A DNA stretch of 14,397 nt from JBHEKP01 sp041859375 (GTDB lineage Bacteria > Hydrogenedentota > Hydrogenedentia > Hydrogenedentales > CAITNO01): positions 1 through 14,397 of the forward strand of contig JBHEKP010000235.1 in assembly GCA_041859375.1 (NCBI GenBank), read 5' to 3'. Shown here piece by piece: positions 1 to 7,176 of the stretch (position 1 is the stretch's first letter; the number at the start of each line of letters is the position of its first letter). Position numbers and translations under genes: made by a program. The notes under the pieces were generated by a model. That model saw only the letters and a program-made list of their open reading frames with translations. It was not told where the DNA came from and made no database searches.

Positions 1-15
1 TTGCAAACCTGACTG

Positions 16-24
16 TGTGATAAT
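16..24 (+). promoter_or_regulatory. Possible extended -10 promoter for the methylase-ATPase unit
   Basis: The bases TG-T-GATAAT resemble an extended -10 element (TGN followed by a hexamer matching TATAAT at five of six positions). The matching -35 would lie before the window, so it cannot be checked. Transcription would start near base 31 and leave a leader of about 100 bases. A TTGATA at 52-57 looks like a -35 but has no good -10 at a usual distance. Confidence 0.25.
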
Positions 25-69
25 CCAGTTAGGTAATAAGTGAATAATTTATTGATAAGGGTCGGGTAA

Positions 70-86
70 GCTAATCCTGTATTAGC
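70..86. promoter_or_regulatory. Inverted repeat in the methylase leader
   Basis: GCTAAT and ATTAGC form perfect 6-base arms around a 5-base centre, ending 44 bases before the methylase start codon. It could be an operator for autoregulation of the methylase unit or a weak RNA hairpin. The only evidence is the symmetry and the position. Confidence 0.35.
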
Positions 87-130
87 AAATATAGGCTTTG
101 TATTGCAGTTTACAGACATAGGAGGACAAG

Positions 131-985
131 ATGCCTTCGACGTTAACACCATTGCGATACCCTGGTGGAAAATCTAAGTACTTTAATCTTTTTGCCGACA
201 TCATATCGATGAATGACCTTGAAAATTGTACGTTTGTCGAGGTCTTTGCGGGAGGAGCTGGATCTGCAATCTCACTCCTTCTCAAAGGACAAGTAAAGTC
301 GCTCTTTCTCAATGATCTGGATGTCGCGGTCTACTCATTTTGGAAAGCCGTCAAAGAACAATCCACAGAACTAATTGAACTTATCAAAAAAACGCCAGTT
401 TGCTTAAAAGAATGGCGACGACAGAGAGAGATTTATGATGCCAAGGATTTAAGTAATATAGTAACTTTAGGATTTTCCACATTTTATCTGAATCGATGTA
501 ATCATTCGGGTATTTTGGAAGCCCGGCCTATTGGGGGTATGCAACAGAATGCCACCTATAAAATAAATGCCCGTTATAATAAATCTACATCGATAGCGAA
601 AATTAAAGCCATTGCTGAAAAAGCAGAGGCAATAGAAGTATTTAACTTGGATGGAATTAGTTTTATTAATTATATTAAACGTTATCATCGCGATAAAAAA
701 CTTCTTGTATATTTGGATCCTCCCTATTATCAGAAAGGCCCTAAACTCTATCTTAACCACTTTATACATAATGATCATGCATCCTTGCGTAATAATATAA
801 TTAAATGCAATTTTCCTTGGGTTTTATCTTATGATAGTAATAAAAAAATTATTGAATTATATCAAAATCAGAAATGCGAATTATATATCAACCATATTCG
901 ACATACCATTAATGGAAACTCTAAAGCTGAAGAATTAATTATCAGTAGACTAAATCTGCCACAATATCTTGAACGAGTTCAATAG
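131..985 (+). CDS. D12-class (Dam-like) DNA adenine N6-methyltransferase
   Basis: This 284-residue protein would transfer a methyl group from S-adenosylmethionine to the N6 of adenine in duplex DNA. The D12/Dam family marks are all present: PLRYPGGK at residues 7-14, the SAM-binding stretch FVEVFAGGAGS at 35-45, a YLNRCNHSG block in the middle, and the catalytic DPPY at 196-199 followed by Tyr200. Length is normal for the family (about 270-300). The start is fixed by AGGAGG at 120-125, five bases before the ATG. It is the first gene of a two-gene unit; the ATPase gene starts 19 bases after its stop. The DNA is AT-rich, most strongly in the second half, and unlike the GC-rich chromosome after 2,880, which suggests horizontal transfer. 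The recognition site cannot be told from sequence. No ordinary restriction endonuclease is adjacent, so it is either an orphan or the self-marking part of a defence unit. Confidence 0.93.
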   Translation: MPSTLTPLRYPGGKSKYFNLFADIISMNDLENCTFVEVFAGGAGSAISLLLKGQVKSLFLNDLDVAVYSFWKAVKEQSTELIELIKKTPVCLKEWRRQREIYDAKDLSNIVTLGFSTFYLNRCNHSGILEARPIGGMQQNATYKINARYNKSTSIAKIKAIAEKAEAIEVFNLDGISFINYIKRYHRDKKLLVYLDPPYYQKGPKLYLNHFIHNDHASLRNNIIKCNFPWVLSYDSNKKIIELYQNQKCELYINHIRHTINGNSKAEELIISRLNLPQYLERVQ

Positions 986-994
986 TATTTCATC

Positions 995-1000
995 AGGAGG
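995..1000 (+). promoter_or_regulatory. Ribosome binding site that sets the ATPase start
   Basis: A perfect AGGAGG lies four bases before the ATG at 1005. The reading frame is open further upstream, from an in-frame ATG at 969 inside the methylase gene, but no comparable site precedes that codon. The start at 1005 is therefore preferred. Confidence 0.7.
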
Positions 1001-1004
1001 AAAT

Positions 1005-2690
1005 ATGAGTCAGATAAAAGTAGAATCTCTTAAAATCGCGAGATTTCGTCGATTTAAAGATATAAATATACCCTTTGGTGAGCGTGTAACCCTCATAACA
1101 GGGCAAAATGGTACTTCAAAATCAACATTACTTGGAATGCTGGCGCAACCTTTCTCATTTGGGGTAATTCGTGGGAAAACCGCAAAAAGCCCCGATGAAT
1201 CCAAATATTTAAAAAATTATCATGGTATGAAGCTACACGAATATGAGGATCTTACTGGTAAACCATTTATGTACGACTGCGATGATGTGTTTCGTTTGTC
1301 AAGAAAATATGATTTTGGCAAAGATTATCAGTATGAAACAAAATTATTATTCCCTAATGAATTAGATGTCAAATTGCCCGACAATTCTTTGTTGACAAAA
1401 TCTCGAGATCGTACGAAGAATGGACAGCTTTCTGGCATGCGTTTTGTAACAGGTCCAGGCACTAGCCATGAATCCGGTGAAGGCAATTTCCCACATCCAG
1501 TGCTTTATCTTGGGTTGAACCGATTATGGCCCCCAGCTTTAACGCAAAAGTGCATGTTTTCTGAGCATGAACTTTCCATTGAGGACAAAAAGTGGTATAT
1601 AGATAAATATAATTATATTCTTTGTATTGATGAGCGCGATAATAAAGCTAAGTTTATGGACACAAGAGAAAAAAGAAGATTTATAACTCCAGAGAGTAAT
1701 AATTATGATGGAGAAAGTTGTTCAGCTGGACAAGATAATCTAAGTCAAATTCTAACAGCAATTCTATCGTTTCGTGGCTTAAAACGAGAGCTAAAAGACC
1801 GATATCAAGGTGGTATTCTTTTAATTGATGAGTTAGATGCAACATTGCATGCATTTGCACAATCAAAAATTCTTGAAATACTTTGCGAAGTATCGCATGA
1901 GCTTGGGTTGCAGGTTGTTACTACGTCGCATTCTCTTCGTTTGCTCGAAATGGCGTATCAATCAAAATTAAAGAGTGACATTCATTTGCTTCATTTGGCT
2001 AATAAAGATGGCAGCATTGTTATTGAGAACTTTTCAAATTACCAAGAGGTATGTGATCATTTGAGAGTGGAAGTTACGCTATCAAAAGAAATCCATAGAA
2101 AAGTATCAGTAGTATTTGAAGATGATGAAGGAAAGAATTTATTTCATCAAATATGTGGATCAAAATTAAGAAATTTTATTGCCTGCGCAAATACTGATTC
2201 TCTGGGATCTGGGCAATTGAAAAATCTTGCAAATATGTCAAAATCTCTTCCAGCATTGAAAGATATAATTTTTATTCCTGATGGCGATATGGCAAATACA
2301 TGGAATAATCCACCTGAAAATATGCTTGCTTTGCCTGGTGGAAAGCGACCAGAAACGCTAATATACCAACATTTATATTCAATGAATGAGTCTGATCCAT
2401 TTTGGACAGACTGTGGTAGAAGTTATACAAAACAATATGCTATTTTAAGTTGTGGTGGGTTGTCTTTGGAGATTGGAGATGATAAGAAATGGGTTAAGAA
2501 ATGGTATAAGGATCAATGTAAATATTGGGGAAAAGGGAAGAAAAATGCTTATAAGTCTTGGATTCAGGCTCATAAGGAGGAATGTAGAGAATTTTGCTTA
2601 AAATTTCTGAAGGTATTGAAGGTAAAATATAAATACGAGATAAAAAAAGATGTTATAGAAAGTGTTTTGTTGCAATTAAAAAGTTCTTAA
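1005..2690 (+). CDS. AAA/ABC-type ATPase with TOPRIM-like C-terminus (OLD-like)
   Basis: This 561-residue cytoplasmic protein has an N-terminal SMC/ABC-like ATPase: Walker A GQNGTSKST at residues 33-41, a signature-like SAGQDN at 240-245, Walker B with D275-E276, and a switch histidine H309 in TTSHS. The second half looks like a TOPRIM domain, with an acidic E372 in VVFEDDEG and a DGD triad at 426-428. This is the arrangement of OLD-family and GajA-like nucleases, in which ATP binding controls DNA cleavage. The tail, about 490-545, is rich in Lys, Trp and Cys and may bind nucleic acid. The ATPase assignment is firm. The TOPRIM call rests on two short motifs and their spacing. The gene lies 19 bases after the adenine methylase, shares its AT-rich base use and is probably co-transcribed, which suggests a restriction-like or abortive defence role. 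There are no membrane segments and no permease partner, so a transporter ATPase is unlikely. Confidence 0.85.
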   Translation: MSQIKVESLKIARFRRFKDINIPFGERVTLITGQNGTSKSTLLGMLAQPFSFGVIRGKTAKSPDESKYLKNYHGMKLHEYEDLTGKPFMYDCDDVFRLSRKYDFGKDYQYETKLLFPNELDVKLPDNSLLTKSRDRTKNGQLSGMRFVTGPGTSHESGEGNFPHPVLYLGLNRLWPPALTQKCMFSEHELSIEDKKWYIDKYNYILCIDERDNKAKFMDTREKRRFITPESNNYDGESCSAGQDNLSQILTAILSFRGLKRELKDRYQGGILLIDELDATLHAFAQSKILEILCEVSHELGLQVVTTSHSLRLLEMAYQSKLKSDIHLLHLANKDGSIVIENFSNYQEVCDHLRVEVTLSKEIHRKVSVVFEDDEGKNLFHQICGSKLRNFIACANTDSLGSGQLKNLANMSKSLPALKDIIFIPDGDMANTWNNPPENMLALPGGKRPETLIYQHLYSMNESDPFWTDCGRSYTKQYAILSCGGLSLEIGDDKKWVKKWYKDQCKYWGKGKKNAYKSWIQAHKEECREFCLKFLKVLKVKYKYEIKKDVIESVLLQLKSS

Positions 2691-2811
2691 TATGGAAAAA
2701 TAGTAACTGTATTGTCGTATTATATTGAATGTGAAGAATATGTTTATTACCATATGAGGCATATTTTTAGAGTTAGATAGGATAAGTATATGATGGGATG
2801 GACGATGGAAA

Positions 2812-2875
2812 TTCCCCCAATACCCTCCTCGATAGTGAACTTTAGGAGGAGGGACAAGTGGGGGAGTTTTGTTTT
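2812..2875 (+). terminator. Nested hairpin plus T-rich run after the ATPase gene
   Basis: An inner perfect 8-bp stem (CCCTCCTC at 2823-2830 with GAGGAGGG at 2846-2853, 15-base loop) sits inside an outer 6-bp stem (TCCCCC at 2813-2818 with GGGGGA at 2860-2865). TTTTGTTTT follows at 2867-2875. That layout suits a rho-independent terminator for the plus-strand pair, although the loop is long. It lies 120 bases past the ATPase stop, close to where base composition changes, so it could also be a structured intergenic repeat or a remnant of the junction. The rest of 2691-2932 is AT-rich spacer in which no gene was seen. Confidence 0.4.
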
Positions 2876-2932
2876 AAAGGGAATCATCTTAACGGGTATT
2901 TTTGAGACTTTTGAGATGGCTGTCCCGGAGGG

Positions 2933-5011
2933 TTATTTTTCCGGCGGGGGGGAGGCGCGGTCGGGGCTTGGGTAGAGGCCCATTTTTTCGAGGGGCAGTT
3001 GCTGGAATCCCGCGGCGAGGGCGGGGGAGCCGGGTTTGAGCCGGTAGTCGCCGGCGGCGGCGTTTTCAAAGCCGGCGTCCTGATCGATGAAGTTGTCGCG
3101 CAGGGTGAGGTGGGGCGCGGCGGCCTCCTCGATGTGGTCCCATTTTCCGCCGTTGCAGATGTTGAGGGCGATGAGGTTTCCGCGCGGGGCCTTGGGCTCG
3201 TCGTTGAGGATGTTTACGAGCGCGGGGTAGCGTTCGCTGTAGGGGGGCTTGTCATAGGCGATGCCGGAGAGGGTTCCCTTCTCCTCGGCCTCCTTGATCC
3301 ATTCGTCGGCGTGGTAGTGTGCCCAGCCGAGGGCGCGGGCGTCCACGTGCAGGGCGGGGTTGCAGTCGATGAAGATGTTGTTGGTGACGGCGCAGTCGCG
3401 TCCGCCGCCGATGAAGGCGGCCATGGTCACGCGCTCGAAGAGGTTGCCGGTGATCTCGGCGGAGGCGAACATGTCGTCGAGGTAGACGCCGACGCAGCCG
3501 CGCCCCTCGAAGCCGTTAATATCGTGGAGGTGGTTGTTGCGGATGACATGGCCGCGCATGGTCCAGTTGCGGCCCGCGTACATGGCGCCCGCGTCGTTGG
3601 ACTCAAGGCAGACATGGTGGATCTCGTTGAATTCGATGAGGTGGTCGTTGCCGCCGAACCCAATTGCCATGTGGGGCGCGTTGTGGATGAGGTTGTGCGC
3701 GGCGCGGTTGCCGACGCCGTCGAGGGATATGGCGGTCTGGTACATGCGGCTCCAGCGGCCGTAGTCGTAAATATGGTTGTTCTCGGCGCAGTGGCCCGCG
3801 GGGGTGAGGGTGGTCCGGTCGCCGCCGCCCAGGCTGATTCCGTTCCGCGCCATCTGGTAAATGTCGCAGCCCGCCACGGTGTGGCGCAGGCCGCCACTGA
3901 CGGTGACGGCACCGCCGCTGATGTTGCGCAGGGTGCAGCCGGCGACGCGCACGGCCTCCCCGCCGGAGACGGTTATGGCGGTGCCCCGGAAGGCCTCAAA
4001 GGTGAGGCCCCGGAACTCCAGGCGCGCGGCGTCCTGGACGCGCAGCGCGCCCTCCGCCACGGAAAGGACGGCGTCGCCCTCCGCCATGGGTGCGGGGGGC
4101 AGGAAATAGAGGACGCCCGCCTCCCGGTCCACGTGCCATTCGCCGGGCGCGTCGAGTTCGCAGAGCATGTTGAAGGCGTAGTACCACTGGCCCTTTCGGT
4201 AGCCGTAGCCGTGCCAGGGCTCGGTGAGGGTGATTGTTTTCGCGGCGGGGTCAATGGCGGCGATGCGCTGGCGCTGATCCGACCAGTCCCAGAACCAGTA
4301 GCCGTGCAGCCACGGATCCTTCTCGCCCCGCCAGCGCGCGGGCCGCTCGTCGTCATAGACGAATTTGCCCGTTTTGCTGCCGGGGATGCCGTGGATTTGG
4401 TGGCCGTCCTTTTCCACGATGTCGGTGATATTCACAAAGCCGTCGTTGGGCCACCGGGCCGCGGTGGTGGGCCTGCCCTGGAAGTACAGGGCCATCGCGC
4501 CGTCGTCGGCACTGCCGTATTCGGTGACGCCCTGGGCCTTGAGGTCGCACTGGAGCACCCGGCCGCGCACCGCCGGGTCCAGCCGTTCCAACAGCGCCGG
4601 ATCGGAGACGGGGATGAAGCCGGTGAGCGTTTTGCCGCCGGTCACCACCGCCTTTTCCCCCGGATTGGCGCGGTACACCACGGGAGCCGTGGCCGTGCCC
4701 GAATCCTCGGGGCCGAAGGCGACGGGGGCGGAAAGGGGGTGGACACCGCCGCGCAGAATGACTTCCACGCCGTCGGCGGGCATGGCGCCGGAGGCCTTCA
4801 GCGCGCGCACGGCATCCCGCGCCCGTTCCAGTGTGGCGAAGGGGCCTGAGCCTTCGGCCTCCGCCACGGGGCTTTTGCCCGACCATGCGTCATTGCCGCC
4901 GGGGGCGATGTAATAACGGTCGAGCGCCGCCGCCAGCGGGGCGCAAAGCAGGGCGGCCATGGCAGCACCCGCCCACAAAGAATGACCGGCAACACCGTGA
5001 TGTGTGCTCAT
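2933..5011 (-). CDS. Secreted right-handed parallel beta-helix protein
   Basis: This 692-residue exported protein probably binds or cleaves polysaccharide. A signal peptide covers about residues 1-30, with a hydrophobic AAMAALLCAPLAAA stretch and cleavage just before LDRYY. The mature start YYIAPGGNDAWSGKSP, then GPFATLERARDAVRAL, is typical of beta-helix carbohydrate-active proteins (DUF1565/Beta_helix type). Short repeats of the N-x-I-x-x form, such as NNHIYDYG, HNLIHNA, FNEIHHV, NNHLHDI, GNLFERV and NNIFIDC, mark the helix coils at about 350-550. The end has the common GDYRLKPGSPALAAGF closing motif. The ATG at 5011 is chosen because AAAAGGAG lies six bases before it and the signal peptide starts there; an in-frame codon 19 residues upstream has no such support. 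It follows the alpha-galactosidase by 31 bases, so a related glycan substrate is likely. Enzyme family and exact reaction are not clear. Confidence 0.85.
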   Translation of the reverse strand: MSTHHGVAGHSLWAGAAMAALLCAPLAAALDRYYIAPGGNDAWSGKSPVAEAEGSGPFATLERARDAVRALKASGAMPADGVEVILRGGVHPLSAPVAFGPEDSGTATAPVVYRANPGEKAVVTGGKTLTGFIPVSDPALLERLDPAVRGRVLQCDLKAQGVTEYGSADDGAMALYFQGRPTTAARWPNDGFVNITDIVEKDGHQIHGIPGSKTGKFVYDDERPARWRGEKDPWLHGYWFWDWSDQRQRIAAIDPAAKTITLTEPWHGYGYRKGQWYYAFNMLCELDAPGEWHVDREAGVLYFLPPAPMAEGDAVLSVAEGALRVQDAARLEFRGLTFEAFRGTAITVSGGEAVRVAGCTLRNISGGAVTVSGGLRHTVAGCDIYQMARNGISLGGGDRTTLTPAGHCAENNHIYDYGRWSRMYQTAISLDGVGNRAAHNLIHNAPHMAIGFGGNDHLIEFNEIHHVCLESNDAGAMYAGRNWTMRGHVIRNNHLHDINGFEGRGCVGVYLDDMFASAEITGNLFERVTMAAFIGGGRDCAVTNNIFIDCNPALHVDARALGWAHYHADEWIKEAEEKGTLSGIAYDKPPYSERYPALVNILNDEPKAPRGNLIALNICNGGKWDHIEEAAAPHLTLRDNFIDQDAGFENAAAGDYRLKPGSPALAAGFQQLPLEKMGLYPSPDRASPPPEK

Positions 5012-5042
5012 GACCCGCTCCTTTTCCGGCATGTTCCCGGAA

Positions 5043-7055
5043 CTATTTGACGGCCTCGTACAGGACAAACAGCGCGCCCGGCTTTTCTGGGATGGACAGG
5101 GGGACGCCGTCCTTCATCAGTTCCGCGCCGGTCATTTCCACGGGGGCGGTGCCCTGCCGCAGCGGGGTCACCCGGTACTTCGCGCCGGAGTCCAGTCCGG
5201 ACAGGGGCAGGCGCATGCCGTCCGTGCCGCTTTCATCGCGGCGGAAGGCCTGCACCATGCCCGCGCCCTCCGCGGCGCGGTTGAACTGCCATGCGATCCA
5301 GGCGTTTTTGTCCAGCGAATAGGGGGTGAGGGGATAATAGTCGCCGAAATAGTTCACCCCGTAGGCGCGCCACTGGTCCACCAGCTCCTTGAGGCGCGGC
5401 CAGTTGATGTCCTCGTTGCGCTGGTCCCAGCAGGCGTTGAAACTGGGGCAAAGCACGCTCATGATCTCGTAGTCGGAGGTTTTCGAGGTGCCCGTGCCGA
5501 AGAAGGGGAACCATTCCGCGAGCGCCCAGGTGTGGCACTGGTTGCCCACCGGCTCCATGATGTAGTCGCTACGGAGCAGGGGCACGGCGCGGCGCAGTGT
5601 TTCCAGATCATTGCGCCGTCCGCCGCTGGCGCAGGAGTCAATCAGCATGTCCGGGTGGCGTTCGCGCAGGGCGTCCCAGTAGGCGAAGTAACCCTCCACA
5701 TGGCGTATTTCCGTGATGCCCTGCCGGTCGGGCGTGTCGTTGTCGCGCCAGAATTTCAGGGGGTCCATGTTGAAGTCCTGCCGGTACAGGTCGATGCCCT
5801 GGCTGGTCAGCAGTCCGTCCACATGGTTGATGAGCCACGCAAGCGCTTCGGGATTGCCCAGGTTGAGCAGGCCGCCGTCCTTGCCGCCCAGAATCCATTC
5901 GGGGTGGTTCTTGGTGAGCCAGGTGTCCTTGTGCACCCGTTCCGGCTCGAACCAGACCACGATCTTCACGTTTTTGCCGTGGGCGAAGTCGTTGATCGGT
6001 TTGAAGCCGCCGGGGAAGCGGGTTTCGTCAATCTCCCAGGTGCCCGTCTTGGGCCACTGCCCGTCGCAGGGGTACCAGCCCGCGTCCATCCACCAGTAGT
6101 CCAGATGGATGCCGCGCGCCTCGTACTTCTCCACGAACATCTTCTGGTTTTCCGTGTTCGCGTTGATCATCTCGCCGTAGTGGTGGGAGCTGCACGCCTC
6201 CATCATGGGCAGGGGCGGCGGGTTGCCGTTGGGGCGGGGCAGGTTGTGGGCGATCATCCACTGCCGCCACAGGTTCTGGCCGCGGCGTTTTTCGCCGGTG
6301 TAGTGCTGGAGCACCACCATGGGCCCGCGCACCTCCTCGCCGGGGTGCAGGATGAAGCGGGTGAGTTCCTGGCCGCCCTGGAGGCGCAGTGTGCCGTCCG
6401 CGTCACGGTTGAACCGGCAGGACCACTGGCCCGCCCAGCTCAGCGAGAAGATGAGTCCGCCGTTGTCCCGCTCAAAATTGAAGAAGGGGAAGGTGATCTG
6501 GGTGGGGCGGCCGCCCGTGTTGGCGAGGACCTCCTCCGTGCCCGCGGCGAATTCCCCGGTGACGGGTTCAAAACTGTCCGCCGTGCAGTTGTCCCCCTTG
6601 TTGCGGTGCAGCACGGTGCGTTGTCCGGCGAATTCGGGGAAGGCGGCGTCAATGGACTTAAGATCCTGGAGCAGGGGGGAATCCTTAGCCCCGGTGTTTT
6701 TGTAGTATGCGGTCCATTCGATGGCGGGGAAATTGAGGTAGCGCACACCCTCATAGCGGACCACCAGCCCCGAGGCCAGGTGGGTGAGGGTCAGGGTACG
6801 GCGCAGCACGCCGTCTTTTTCCACTGCCGGGGAGATTTCCCGCTTCCACGCATCCGGCGCGTTGGCGGTGGGTTTGCCGTCCATGAGCAGGGAGCCGGAG
6901 AACAGGCCCTGGGCGGGGTCCGCCGCGTCGCCGAACCAGCGCTCGAACGAGGCTTTTGCCGCGGCGAGTTCATCGGGCCGGGCGGCCTCCTGCGCCGAGG
7001 TGAATTGGGGGATGACGCCCAGGCAGCAGGCGAATAAGAGGGTTCTGACCAGCAT
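5043..7055 (-). CDS. Alpha-galactosidase, glycoside hydrolase family 36
   Basis: This 670-residue retaining glycosidase is predicted to release terminal alpha-galactose from oligosaccharides or polysaccharides. A signal peptide (LLFACCLGVIPQFTSA, then QEA) points to the periplasm or outside. The GH36 core has WWMDAGWY, VVWFEPERV, the predicted nucleophile D427 in YRQDFN, the SCASGGRRND block, and the predicted acid/base D497 in LRSDY. The two aspartates are 70 residues apart, within the usual GH36 range. Length fits the family. The ATG at 7055 is preferred because AAGGAG lies seven bases before it; an in-frame GTG two codons upstream would sit almost on top of that site. It leads a likely two-gene operon with the beta-helix gene. 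No sugar transporter or regulator lies in the window. Specificity within clan GH-D cannot be fixed from motifs alone. Confidence 0.92.
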   Translation of the reverse strand: MLVRTLLFACCLGVIPQFTSAQEAARPDELAAAKASFERWFGDAADPAQGLFSGSLLMDGKPTANAPDAWKREISPAVEKDGVLRRTLTLTHLASGLVVRYEGVRYLNFPAIEWTAYYKNTGAKDSPLLQDLKSIDAAFPEFAGQRTVLHRNKGDNCTADSFEPVTGEFAAGTEEVLANTGGRPTQITFPFFNFERDNGGLIFSLSWAGQWSCRFNRDADGTLRLQGGQELTRFILHPGEEVRGPMVVLQHYTGEKRRGQNLWRQWMIAHNLPRPNGNPPPLPMMEACSSHHYGEMINANTENQKMFVEKYEARGIHLDYWWMDAGWYPCDGQWPKTGTWEIDETRFPGGFKPINDFAHGKNVKIVVWFEPERVHKDTWLTKNHPEWILGGKDGGLLNLGNPEALAWLINHVDGLLTSQGIDLYRQDFNMDPLKFWRDNDTPDRQGITEIRHVEGYFAYWDALRERHPDMLIDSCASGGRRNDLETLRRAVPLLRSDYIMEPVGNQCHTWALAEWFPFFGTGTSKTSDYEIMSVLCPSFNACWDQRNEDINWPRLKELVDQWRAYGVNYFGDYYPLTPYSLDKNAWIAWQFNRAAEGAGMVQAFRRDESGTDGMRLPLSGLDSGAKYRVTPLRQGTAPVEMTGAELMKDGVPLSIPEKPGALFVLYEAVK

Positions 7056-7088
7056 GTTCACGCTCCTTCCATCCGTGTTGGTTTGCCT

Positions 7089-7102
7089 CCGTCCGGGGAC
7101 GG
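7089..7102. promoter_or_regulatory. GC-rich palindrome in the alpha-galactosidase leader
   Basis: CCGTCC and GGACGG form perfect 6-base arms around two bases. The site lies between the proposed promoter and the ribosome binding site of the alpha-galactosidase gene. It could be an operator for substrate-dependent control, but chance symmetry is easy in such GC-rich DNA. Confidence 0.25.
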
Positions 7103-7119
7103 GCGGGGCCGACGGAACA

Positions 7120-7149
7120 AGTATATGGAAAGGGCGGGTCCGGATCGAA
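7120..7149 (-). promoter_or_regulatory. Possible promoter of the alpha-galactosidase operon
   Basis: On the minus strand a TATACT hexamer (five of six matches to TATAAT) at 7125-7120 follows an 18-base spacer after a weak -35, TTCGAT, at 7149-7144. Transcription would begin near 7113, about 57 bases before the ATG. The same TATACT core appears in the proposed ybaB promoter. Confidence 0.35.
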
Positions 7150-7157
7150 CGCGCGGG

Positions 7158-7176
7158 GCCGGGGTTAATCCCCGGC
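7158..7176 (-). other. Hairpin across the rpe stop codon
   Basis: GCCGGGG and CCCCGGC make a perfect 7-bp stem with a TTAAT loop that contains the rpe stop codon (read on the minus strand as TAA). No T-run follows in the direction of transcription, so it is not a classical terminator. It could protect the 3' end of the message or attenuate read-through into the alpha-galactosidase operon. Confidence 0.35.

Noticed and set aside
1005..2690. ATPase as an ABC transporter subunit or SMC protein
   Set aside because: There is no permease partner, the ATP site is split by a long insert, there is no long coiled coil, and a DGD-containing C-terminal domain is present.
1..2900. Retron, CRISPR or toxin-antitoxin context for the island
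   Set aside because: No reverse transcriptase, regular spaced repeats or small paired frames with ribosome binding sites were found.
2790..2975. Small plus-strand frame of 61 codons after the ATPase gene
   Set aside because: No ribosome binding site or homology is evident; it runs through the hairpin and into the 3' end of the beta-helix gene.
2999..7037. Very long open frames on the plus strand opposite the beta-helix and alpha-galactosidase genes
   Set aside because: They are antisense shadows of GC-rich coding DNA: Gly/Val/Ala/His-rich, without family motifs, signal peptides or suitable ribosome binding sites, while the minus-strand genes have full catalytic motifs.
6990..7055. Lipobox in the alpha-galactosidase signal peptide (LFAC)
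   Set aside because: Phe at position -2 is atypical and a good signal peptidase I site (TSA before QEA) lies further on.
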